Positions 1-7,800 of a stretch of 49,548 nucleotides of DNA are shown here, piece after piece (positions within the stretch are counted from its first letter, which is position 1; each line of letters opens with the position of its first letter). The notes beneath the pieces are model-generated. The model searched no databases and was not told the origin of the DNA. It worked only from the letters and a program-made list of their open reading frames with translations. The stretch is taken from positions 1 to 49,548 of the forward strand of contig JAGASR010000035.1 in the NCBI GenBank assembly GCA_017621705.1. Reading direction: 5' to 3'. Both the position numbers and the translations under genes were made by a program. The stretch is from Clostridia bacterium. Its GTDB lineage: Bacteria > Bacillota > Clostridia > Oscillospirales > UBA644.

Positions 1-28
1 TTTATTTTTTATTTTTTTAATTTTCCTC

Positions 29-57
29 TTGACAAAATTGATTTTATGTGATATACT
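29..57 (+). promoter_or_regulatory. sigma-A promoter for the DUF2089 gene
   Basis: TTGACA (29-34), a 17-bp spacer and TATACT (52-57), with TG at 49-50 giving an extended -10. It lies about 70 bp before the first gene and probably drives both DUF2089 and the Cys-repeat gene. Confidence 0.8.
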
Positions 58-126
58 GCAAACACAAGAACAAGAATAAACGTTTTTTTGTATACAAAAA
101 GATGAATAAACATGGAGGCAAAGCAA

Positions 127-501
127 ATGGCAAAAAAAGTTTTCGGAACATGCCCCGTATGCGGTCAAAAGCTGATGGTCTCAAGGCTTTCGTGCGACAG
201 CTGCAATATTGATATAACGGGCAAATTCGAACTGAATAAATTTACATATCTTGAGAAAGATCAGCTCGAATTCGTCGAAACTTTTCTGCGTTGCCAAGGC
301 AACCTGAAAGACGTTCAAAACGAGCTCGGAATATCGTACCCGACGGCGAAAAAGCAGCTTGACGGAGTCCTCGAAGCGCTCGGATATACGAAAACACCCG
401 ATAAAACGACCGAAAATATGGATATTCTTTCGAGAATAGAATCCGGCGAACTTACCGCAAAGCAGGCGGCGGAACTGATAAAAAAGAGCAAAAACAAATA
501 G
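127..501 (+). CDS. DUF2089 family zinc-ribbon/HTH protein
   Basis: 124 residues. The N-terminus has a zinc ribbon (C9-x2-C12 and C23-x2-C26), followed by a helical region with a helix-turn-helix look (about residues 50-85, around GISYPTAKKQLDGVLEALGY), as expected for DUF2089. The last ~20 residues (LSRIESGELTAKQAAELIKK) are a short helical hairpin also found at the start of the next protein. I start at ATG 127 because GGAGG at 114-118 sits 8 nt before it; the in-frame ATG at 112 would place that Shine-Dalgarno inside the gene. DUF2089 proteins are thought to be DNA-binding regulators, but the target is unknown. It is followed 88 bp later by the Cys-repeat gene, which it may regulate (inference). 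Confidence 0.85.
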   Translation: MAKKVFGTCPVCGQKLMVSRLSCDSCNIDITGKFELNKFTYLEKDQLEFVETFLRCQGNLKDVQNELGISYPTAKKQLDGVLEALGYTKTPDKTTENMDILSRIESGELTAKQAAELIKKSKNK

Positions 502-589
502 ATCCGCTAACATTTCACTTTTCACGGCGACTATATAAACAAACCGACAGCGTAAAACAAACACACTATCCGAATTAAGGAGAATTACG

Positions 590-1603
590 ATGAACGAAGA
601 AATTTTAAAGATCTTATCCATGATCAAAAACGGCATAATGAGCGAAGAGGACGGCGCAGAGGTCCTCGAAGCGATGTATAATTCCGATGAAGAAGAAAAA
701 GAAGAAAAGCAAACCACCGTTATCCGCAACCACCTGCCTTGGGACGACGACGGCAAGCTCAGAATCGTCGCATTTATCGGTCATAACCTTATGGACGAGA
801 ACGAAGCGTACAGAAACTACAATTTCAACGTTGAAATAGACGGAGATATCGGAACAGTCGAAAGATGCTGCGGTAATATATCCTGTCTCAATATCAACGG
901 TGACGCTTCCTGTAACGGTAGTATCACAAGCGACAGCATCGAAGGCGATGCTTCATGCAACGGCAGTATTACCTGCGACGATATCGGCGGCAACGCAGAC
1001 TGCAACGGAAGTATATCCTGCGATGCCATAGGCGGCAATGCTGACTGCAACGGAAATATTTCATGCGACGGCATAAACGGTTCGGCTTCTTGCGGCGGGA
1101 ATATGACAGCCGACGACATCAACGGTCCGGTTTCATGCGGAGGCAGCTTGGACTGCGGAAATATAAGCGGTGCGGTATCATGCGGCGGAGAACTCAACTG
1201 CGAAGTAATCGAGGGCGATGCATCCGCAAGCGGAGATATAAACTGCGATGTTATTGAAGGTGACGTCAACGGAGCGACCACCGTAAACTGCGAATCGATC
1301 GGCGGCGTAGTAGATATTAACGGCGAAAAAAAAGAAAATAATGTCAACACCGAAGAAATCACCGAAAAAATAAAGAAAGAGGCAGCTGCGGCATACATGG
1401 CGGCTAAAGAATCGGCTGAAAGCGCAGTAGAATACGTCAAAAACTTCGTAAAAGAATTTGATGAGAAGATGAAAAACATAGAAAGAAACGCAGGAAAAGA
1501 AGCCGGAGTCGATACAGACAGCGGAGATCCCGTTATAACCGTTGAAAACATAGTTGAAGATACGGTCAAAGAAGCAGTCGAAGACGCAGTTAAAGAAGAC
1601 TGA
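590..1603 (+). CDS. Cys-rich 15-residue-repeat (beta-helix-like) protein with N-terminal helical hairpin
   Basis: 337 residues with no signal peptide or membrane segment, so probably cytoplasmic. Residues 1-30 form a helical hairpin like the SHOCT-like or YvlB/DUF2089 C-terminal module (ILSMIKNGIMSEEDGAEVL). Residues 87-236 are ten exact 15-residue repeats of pattern I-x-G-x3-C-x-G-x3-C-x2, with an eleventh partial copy to about 246. This periodicity suits a bactofilin-like or DUF4097-like beta-helix with stacked cysteines. Residues 250-300 are an Ala/Lys/Glu-rich probable coiled coil, and the tail is very acidic. AAGGAG lies just before ATG 590. Its place directly behind DUF2089, with a terminator after it, suggests a two-gene operon. 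Function unknown; metal binding, redox sensing or filament formation are all possible. Confidence 0.75.
   Translation: MNEEILKILSMIKNGIMSEEDGAEVLEAMYNSDEEEKEEKQTTVIRNHLPWDDDGKLRIVAFIGHNLMDENEAYRNYNFNVEIDGDIGTVERCCGNISCLNINGDASCNGSITSDSIEGDASCNGSITCDDIGGNADCNGSISCDAIGGNADCNGNISCDGINGSASCGGNMTADDINGPVSCGGSLDCGNISGAVSCGGELNCEVIEGDASASGDINCDVIEGDVNGATTVNCESIGGVVDINGEKKENNVNTEEITEKIKKEAAAAYMAAKESAESAVEYVKNFVKEFDEKMKNIERNAGKEAGVDTDSGDPVITVENIVEDTVKEAVEDAVKED
848..1297 (+). repeat. ten in-frame 45-bp coding repeats
   Basis: Ten consecutive 45-bp units encode I-x-G-x3-C-x-G-x3-C-x2. Position 7 is Cys in the first eight units and position 13 is Cys in eight of the ten, with an extra Cys in the first unit: 17 cysteines in all. 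DNA identity between units is moderate, so this is an old protein repeat and not a recent satellite. Confidence 0.85.
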
Positions 1604-1613
1604 CAAACAGCAG

Positions 1614-1651
1614 AAAGCATCGGATATTGTCGAGATATCCGATGCTTTTTT
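1614..1651 (+). terminator. Rho-independent terminator after the Cys-repeat gene
   Basis: A 13-14 bp perfect stem (arms 1614-1627 and 1635-1648) with a 7-nt loop, running into a T tract (1646-1651), 11 bp after the stop codon. Confidence 0.9.
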
Positions 1652-1690
1652 AAACTTTTATTAAGATATATTAAAACTTTATTAAGTTAC

Positions 1691-1719
1691 TTGACCAAAG
1701 AGTTTTTTGGGTGTATAAT
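1691..1719 (+). promoter_or_regulatory. sigma-A promoter for the glycosyltransferase gene
   Basis: TTGACC (1691-1696), a 17-bp spacer and TATAAT (1714-1719). Transcription should start near 1726, so the in-frame TTG at 1691 cannot be the start codon. Confidence 0.8.
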
Positions 1720-1756
1720 AACCGCAACACAACACACAAACATTCAAGGAAAAAAA

Positions 1757-3034
1757 ATGAAAATAATAGATCTGATATGTTCATTTACGGTATCATTGAT
1801 CGGCATCTGCTGTGCTTATCAAATCGTATATGCGGTGATCGGACTTTTCTGCAAAGGCAGAAAATTTGACAGCGCGCAGAAAAAACGTAAATTCGGCATC
1901 GTCATATCGGCAAGAAACGAAGAAAAAGTCATTGGAAACTTGCTTGAAAGCATTGAAAAACAGGATTACCCTAAAGAATTGATCCGTGTTTTTCTCGTTG
2001 CCGACAACTGTACAGACAATACTGCAAAGATAGGCAGAGATCACGGCGCTACCGTATACGAGCGAAACGACCCAGAAAAAGCAAGGAAAGGCTGGGCATT
2101 GGAGTTTCTGTTTGACAGGATAAACGAAGATTTCGGAATCGAATATCACGATGCATACGTTATTTTTGATGCGGACAATATTCTTGATCCTTTGTTTCTT
2201 TCAAAGATCAACGATGCGCTCGACTCGGGCGCAGATGTCGCAGTCGGATACCGTGATATAAAAAACTTCGACACAAACCCGATCTCTGCGGCATACGGAA
2301 TTCACTTTTACCGCAGTACCGCAACTCTCCACCGCCCGAGAGCAGCTCTCGGCCTTTCGACTCATATTGCTGGTACGGGCTACGCAATCAAAAGCGAACA
2401 TTTAAAAGACGGCTGGCACTTTTCTTCACTCACGGAAGACACGCAGTTTACGCTCAACGCCATAGCCGACGGCAAAAAGATCGTTTTTTGCGAAGATGCG
2501 ATCTTTTACGACGAACAGCCGTATCAGATAAAAGTCATGATAAGACAGCGCCTGCGTTGGGCTAAAGGCAGACTGTTCAGTTTTCTTTCGTGCGCGTACA
2601 GGCTGATTACAGGAATATTCAGAAAAGGCTCACGGAAATTCGAATGCTACGATATGTTTTTCTACGCATTCCCGAAAGCGCTTTTTTCCGCGATCATCTC
2701 GATGATTTATCCGATAGTATCTTTGATTTCGGGTGCATTTTCTGTTCCGACCGATCCCGTTGCCGTAGTTATAAAACTTTTCGGTGCGATTGCAACCTCG
2801 TATCTTGGATTTTTACTGATCGGAGCGATCAGCGTTTTCCGTGAAAGAGACAAAATACATTGCTCCTCAGGAAAAATACTAATATATATCTTAACATTTC
2901 CCCTGTTTGATCTCACGGGACTTCCGATAGCGATAGCCTCGCTTTTCATGAGAGTTAAGTGGAAGCCGATCAAACACGACAGATCGATAAAAATAGAAGA
3001 AATAAAAAAGGAGAGCTTTCAAAGAAAGCCGTAA
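1757..3034 (+). CDS. membrane family 2 glycosyltransferase
   Basis: 425 residues. An N-terminal membrane helix (about 5-31) precedes a cytosolic GT-A domain with the nucleotide-binding start FGIVISARNEE, the metal-binding D138-A-D140, a TED motif near 225 and QRLRWAKG near 264 (the Q/RxxRW motif of processive and related GT2 enzymes). Several membrane helices follow from about 300 to 410. It should transfer a sugar from a nucleotide-sugar to a lipid or polymer at the inner membrane face; the product is not predictable. ATG 1757 is preceded by AAGGA and lies downstream of the promoter at 1691-1719. The amidohydrolase gene starts 6 nt after the stop, so the two are probably co-transcribed. Confidence 0.85.
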   Translation: MKIIDLICSFTVSLIGICCAYQIVYAVIGLFCKGRKFDSAQKKRKFGIVISARNEEKVIGNLLESIEKQDYPKELIRVFLVADNCTDNTAKIGRDHGATVYERNDPEKARKGWALEFLFDRINEDFGIEYHDAYVIFDADNILDPLFLSKINDALDSGADVAVGYRDIKNFDTNPISAAYGIHFYRSTATLHRPRAALGLSTHIAGTGYAIKSEHLKDGWHFSSLTEDTQFTLNAIADGKKIVFCEDAIFYDEQPYQIKVMIRQRLRWAKGRLFSFLSCAYRLITGIFRKGSRKFECYDMFFYAFPKALFSAIISMIYPIVSLISGAFSVPTDPVAVVIKLFGAIATSYLGFLLIGAISVFRERDKIHCSSGKILIYILTFPLFDLTGLPIAIASLFMRVKWKPIKHDRSIKIEEIKKESFQRKP

Positions 3035-3040
3035 AATAAA

Positions 3041-3847
3041 ATGCAAAAAATAAAATGTATAGATTTTCACACACATATCTTTCCCGATGCGCTTGCCCCG
3101 AGAGCGATAGCGGCGCTTGTCGAAGGAGGAAAACATCTTTATCTGCCGAACGCTGACGGAACAAAGGACGGGCTTATAGAATTCATGGACAGATCGGGAA
3201 TTGATGTCTCGGTCGTTATGCCTGTAATAACAAAACAGTCGCAGACCGTCAAAACAAACGAATTTTCGGTTGCCGTACTTTCAGACAGAATACGTGCATT
3301 CGGCGGCATTTTTCCGAATACCGATGACTATAAAAGAGACATTGATTTTGTCGTTTCTCTCGGTCTTCCGGGAATAAAAATCCATGCGGAGTATCAGGAT
3401 TTTATCGTTGACGACCCGAAAATGCTGAAAATTTACGATTACGCTTTTTCAAAAGGCCTCATGATAATGCAACACGCAGGTTTCGATCCAGCATTCGAAG
3501 CACCGTTCCGTTCAAACCCGAAAATGTTTGCAAATGCGATGAAACAGCTCGGCGGCGGCACGATGATCGCGGCGCATTTCGGCGGACAGAGCCAATGGGA
3601 CGAAGTTGAAAAATATATAGTCGGCACCAATATTTATATCGACACTTCGATGGGCTTCGATTATTATTCCGAAGAACAGTTTATGCGCATCGTCAAAAAC
3701 CACGGCTCGGATAAAGTTCTGTTCGGCACAGACTCCCCGTGGAGCAATTCGGGAAAAGAAAGAGAAAGACTTCTCGCCCTGCCGTTACCCGTTGAAGACA
3801 AAGAAAATATTCTGCATAAAAACGCGGAACGACTTCTCGGCATCTGA
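3041..3847 (+). CDS. amidohydrolase family (PF04909-like) TIM-barrel protein
   Basis: 268 residues. The metal-binding H10-x-H12 follows the first strand (IDFHTH). Further conserved positions of the amidohydrolase-2 group are visible: GIKIH, MQHAG, AAHFGG and the late FGTDSPWS aspartate. Members hydrolyse or decarboxylate small cyclic substrates; the substrate here is unknown. It lies 6 nt after the glycosyltransferase and has only a weak, distant Shine-Dalgarno (AAGGAGAG near 3008-3014, inside the upstream gene), which suggests translational coupling. No signal peptide, so it is cytosolic. Confidence 0.8.
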   Translation: MQKIKCIDFHTHIFPDALAPRAIAALVEGGKHLYLPNADGTKDGLIEFMDRSGIDVSVVMPVITKQSQTVKTNEFSVAVLSDRIRAFGGIFPNTDDYKRDIDFVVSLGLPGIKIHAEYQDFIVDDPKMLKIYDYAFSKGLMIMQHAGFDPAFEAPFRSNPKMFANAMKQLGGGTMIAAHFGGQSQWDEVEKYIVGTNIYIDTSMGFDYYSEEQFMRIVKNHGSDKVLFGTDSPWSNSGKERERLLALPLPVEDKENILHKNAERLLGI

Positions 3848-3856
3848 TCGGAAACA

Positions 3857-3927
3857 AAAACGCTCCTTTGCATAATATGATAAAGGGAAACAAACCTCCC
3901 TCAAATTTTAAAACAAAGGAGCATTTT
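3857..3927 (+). promoter_or_regulatory. leader hairpin that can sequester the DUF11 gene's ribosome binding site
   Basis: GCTCCTTTG (3862-3870) is perfectly complementary to CAAAGGAGC (3914-3922), which contains the Shine-Dalgarno of the next gene. After one mismatch, AAAA (3857-3860) can pair with TTTT (3924-3927). The 43-nt loop contains a smaller hairpin (AGGGA 3884-3888 with TCCCT 3897-3901). This could be a translational switch or could be incidental; no ligand-binding class is recognised. Confidence 0.45.
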
Positions 3928-4791
3928 ATGGCTACAACCATAACAAATCAGGCGACCCTGACATTCAACTACGGCAATCAGTCCGGAACTGCGGCTTCAA
4001 ATATTGCGACCGCAACACTTCAGGGTCCCATAAGAGCAACAAAATCATCGCTCGACACAACCTACACTCTCGGCGAAGATATAACTTATATTATCAGCAT
4101 AGTCAACGATACGGATGCCGCAATCTCTGACATCACCGTATCGGACGATCTCGGCACATATGCGGTCTCCCCCACCCTCTCCGTGGCACCTCTGACATAT
4201 ACCGGCCCTGCACAGCTTTTCATTAACGGCGTTTTTGCAGGCGAAATCGTGGGTACGACCGACGAAAATCTCGTAATTTTCACGATCCCGAGCCTTGCAA
4301 GCGGCGATGCGGCGCTGATTGTTTATAAAACAGTCGTAAATTCCAACGCACCTCTTGCCCCATCCTCAACGATTGAAAACACTGCTACCGTTGCCGCCGA
4401 AGGTTTTGAATCGGTCACCGATTCGTATGTTCTGACGGTTGAGCAGTACGCAGATGTCCGCATCATCAAAACGATGAGCCCCGATCCAGTAACAAGCGGC
4501 AGCACTTTAACTTATAATTTTGATATATTCAACTACGGAAACGAAGATGCGACGAATGTCGTTCTGACGGACGCATTCTCGCCTGCGCCGACAGATATCA
4601 CCGTTACAATCGACGGTCAGCCTGTCTCCGCAGCGGATTACAGCTACGTAAACGGAGTTCTGACCCTGCCTGCAAACGGCTCGGCAGCGACCATCACCGT
4701 TCCTGCGGCAACCTATACCCAGAATCAGACAACGGGCGAAGTTTCGCTCACTCCCGGCAGCGTAAATATCGTCGTAACCGGAACTATTTAA
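3928..4791 (+). CDS. DUF11 domain repeat protein
   Basis: 287 residues, Thr/Ala/Val-rich, all-beta. There are DUF11 (TIGR01451-type) signatures twice: TYTLGEDITYIISIVNDTDAAISDITVSDDL-like sequence at about 45-75, and a second around residues 175-205 (PVTSGSTLTYNFDIFNYGNE then VVLTDAF). Such Ig-like repeats are typical of cell or spore surface proteins. There is no signal peptide, LPxTG motif or membrane helix, so export by Sec is not evident; assembly on the spore from the mother cell is one possibility (inference). ATG 3928 has AAGGAG at 3916-3921; that ribosome binding site is one arm of a long inverted repeat. A strong terminator follows. Confidence 0.75.
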   Translation: MATTITNQATLTFNYGNQSGTAASNIATATLQGPIRATKSSLDTTYTLGEDITYIISIVNDTDAAISDITVSDDLGTYAVSPTLSVAPLTYTGPAQLFINGVFAGEIVGTTDENLVIFTIPSLASGDAALIVYKTVVNSNAPLAPSSTIENTATVAAEGFESVTDSYVLTVEQYADVRIIKTMSPDPVTSGSTLTYNFDIFNYGNEDATNVVLTDAFSPAPTDITVTIDGQPVSAADYSYVNGVLTLPANGSAATITVPAATYTQNQTTGEVSLTPGSVNIVVTGTI

Positions 4792-4808
4792 CAGAAATCC
4801 TCCATATA

Positions 4809-4850
4809 AAGCACAAAACCGAGGCTCAGTCCTCGGTTTTTGTGCTTTTT
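4809..4850. terminator. terminator between convergent genes
   Basis: A stem of about 16 bp (arms 4809-4824 and 4831-4847, one unpaired T) with a 6-nt loop, followed by T4846-4850 on the + strand. It ends the DUF11 transcript. Part of the stem is also the 3' coding end of the minus-strand glucan synthase; on that strand the T tract is poor. Confidence 0.85.
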
Positions 4851-7800
4851 GTCAGTTTTACGGTATGGCGCTTTCCGTCGAGCGGAACGAAAGCTTTCGG
4901 GTATCCGTCTACCCAAAGCTTATCCGAACCGTTTTCGACAGTCAGAATTACCCTCGTACCGTCAATAAATATTTCGGCAGAAAAACCGTCCCAGGAATCG
5001 GGCAAAGACGGCTCGATAAAAAGTGCGCCGTTTTTACGTTTTATTCCAAGCAGTTCTTCCGTCACGACCTTGAAATACCACCCTGCGGCACCTGTATACT
5101 GGCTCCAGCCCGCCATGCCGACGTGCGCCGAGTTGGAATAGACATCCGCGGAAAGAACGTACGGCTCGCCGCGATACCGTCGGATATCTTCGGGGGTTTT
5201 CGAATGATTGACGGGGTTGATGATATCAAGAAACTCAACCGCTTTTTCGGTCTGACCCGTTCGGAAATGCGCAAGCGCAAACCACACAGCCGCATGGGTA
5301 TACTGCCCGCCGTTTTCACGAACCCCCGGAATATATCCTTTTATATAGCCCGGATTTTCGGAGCCGTCAAAGAAAGGCGGAGAGAAGAGTTTTATGATGC
5401 CGTTTTTCCTGTCGACAAGATATTTTTCGGCAGTCGAAAGCGCTGTTCGGACTTTTTCTTCATCAAACCCTCCGACAATCGCCGCAAAGCTTTGTGGAAG
5501 CAGATCCACTTTACAGTCGGTATTTTTCTCCGTTCCGAAAGGTGTTCCGTCGGCAAAAAATCCACGCACGAATCTGTCTTTATCGTAGCACGTATTTTCG
5601 ACCGCAAAACGGTACGCCTTCGCCTTTTCTAGACAAAAATCACGCTCTTCGGTCTTTCCGAGCCGTTCGCAAACAGCCGAAAACCGTTCAAGCACCGTTA
5701 TCGCAAACATAGTCGTGAACACGGTTTGACCGCCGTCGATATTATTCATGCCGTCGTTCCAGTCTCCGCATCCGAACAAAACGAGCCCGTGACTGCCTGC
5801 GGTGCATGCTTTCTTTACAGCGCGGACACAGTGATCGAAAACCGTTTCGACAACTCCCGACCCGTGCGCTTCGATATACGCTTCTTTTTCGTTTTCATCG
5901 AGCTGACGTCCGACAAGGTATTCAACTTTACAGTTGAATATTTTATCCGAACCTGTTTTTTCGGCATATTCGCAGGCGGCATACGGAAGCCACAAAAGAT
6001 CGTCCGAAAACCTCGTCCTTGCGCCTTTCGGTCCCGACGGCAGATCGTGCCACCAATGAAAGACGTCACCATCCGTAAACTGCCTTGAAGCCGCGCGAAT
6101 TATCTGCCTTTTCAGCAGTCTCGGAAAAACAGACGAAACGCAAATGCAATCCTGCAACTGATCTCGAAAACCGAATGCGCCGCCGCACTGATAAAAGCCG
6201 CTTCGGGCATAAATCCTGGAATTAATGACCTGAGAAAGCAAAAACGTATTATAAAAAAGATCGAGAGATTCATTAGGCGTCTTGATCTTTATGCAGGAAC
6301 GGCTCTGCTCGATTTTTTCAAGCTCACCGTAAACCGTATAAATATCAAGGCTTTCCGCAAGGCTCTCGGCGCAGGCTCTGTTTTTCTCATAGCCGAGGAC
6401 GAAAAACGAAGTTTTCTTTTCTCCTGCCCCGACAGAAAACGAAGCCCTGCCGTCCCCCGTTTTTTCTCCCGAAAGAAAGGCGCATCCTTCGGGGAAAGTG
6501 CTGTTATACGGATTCGTGAAATAAACGGTTTTCGGCGTTATCTCACGGACAACCCCTCCCCTTTTTTCGGAAGAATTCATTATTATATCAGCGCAGTAAT
6601 CGACGGTCTTTTCGCCGCCGCCGTTAACGACCGAAACGACGATGATCTTTGCCGAAATACTTTCGGGGACAAATATTTTGACGGTAAAATCAGCGCCGCA
6701 AGCAGACGAACGGTATTCAGCCCAACCGTTGAAAAACGAAGCGGAAGAACCGGACAGAAGATCAAATATCTGACCGTCTTCGGTAAAAGTCAGCCTTTCG
6801 CCGCCGCATCCGCAGACGGGATCACCCGACCACGGCGTAATTTTATTAAGAGAAGAATTACGTGCAAACGCAAAACCCGCATCGCTTTCCGTAACGACCG
6901 TTCCGAACGACGGATTTGCAAGCACATGACTCCATACGGGACGATAAGGAAACGAAGATTTATCGTCAATACCGTATCCGCCGTCGATAAATCCTCCGAG
7001 TCCCATTTTCTTTCTGTAAAAAATCTTTTTCGGCTCTACCGATTTAGGCAGAGGTTTCGGATAATGAAGTTTTCGGGGACGGATCGCATTGTTTTTTGAA
7101 AGATCGATATAGAAATCCGCAACCGCGCGGAATGCGTTGAAATCCGAAACATCCACGATATTCGCAAGGAATGCGCCGCCGCGCCTGTCAAGAAGATCTT
7201 CTTTTGAAAACTCACGAAAATACGACCGAAGACCGTTCCATATCCGTCTTTCGTAACTTCCTCCCTCCGAAAAGCAGAAAACCATCTCGCAGGGGATATC
7301 TGCATTTTTAAGCAAAATAAATGCTTTGATAAACGCTTTGCATTTACGGATATTCGTCTCATCGGTTCTGATAAGAATGATCGGAAAATCGCCCGACACT
7401 CCGTATTTCCAGAAGACTTCTTCGCCGCCGCCGGAAACATTGGCAACACGTTTTTTTACTGAAAACAATCGCGAAAGCATCAGCTCGAAAAGACGGACAT
7501 CCTCTTTTTGCGCAGAAATCGAACCGTATGAACGAAGAACCGCCGCCGCATTTTTCTCAGCATAATAATCGAAAGTTCTGTCTTTCGCTTTTGAGATATA
7601 AGACATGACCTCTGTGCGGGACCTTCCGACAGAAAGAAAAACACGAAAAGTATTATCATCTTTAAGATCGAATTTTGCTCTCAGCGCAACGCACGCATCG
7701 ACGGGTCCCGCAGCCTCGCACGAAAACGGAAGATCGAAAGCATCCGGAAGTGAGCGTTCGGCAAGACCTCTTTTCAGAACGGCAAAACGGGAAAGTTCAA

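Noticed and set aside
112..126. Upstream ATG at 112 as start of the DUF2089 gene
   Set aside because: GGAGG at 114-118 is correctly spaced for ATG 127 and would be coding if 112 were used.
848..1297. Regular 45-bp repeats as a CRISPR array
   Set aside because: Units are contiguous, in frame, encode one protein repeat and have no spacers.
817..1620. Long open frame antisense to the Cys-repeat gene
   Set aside because: It mirrors the repeat codons; the sense frame has the ribosome binding site, promoter and terminator.
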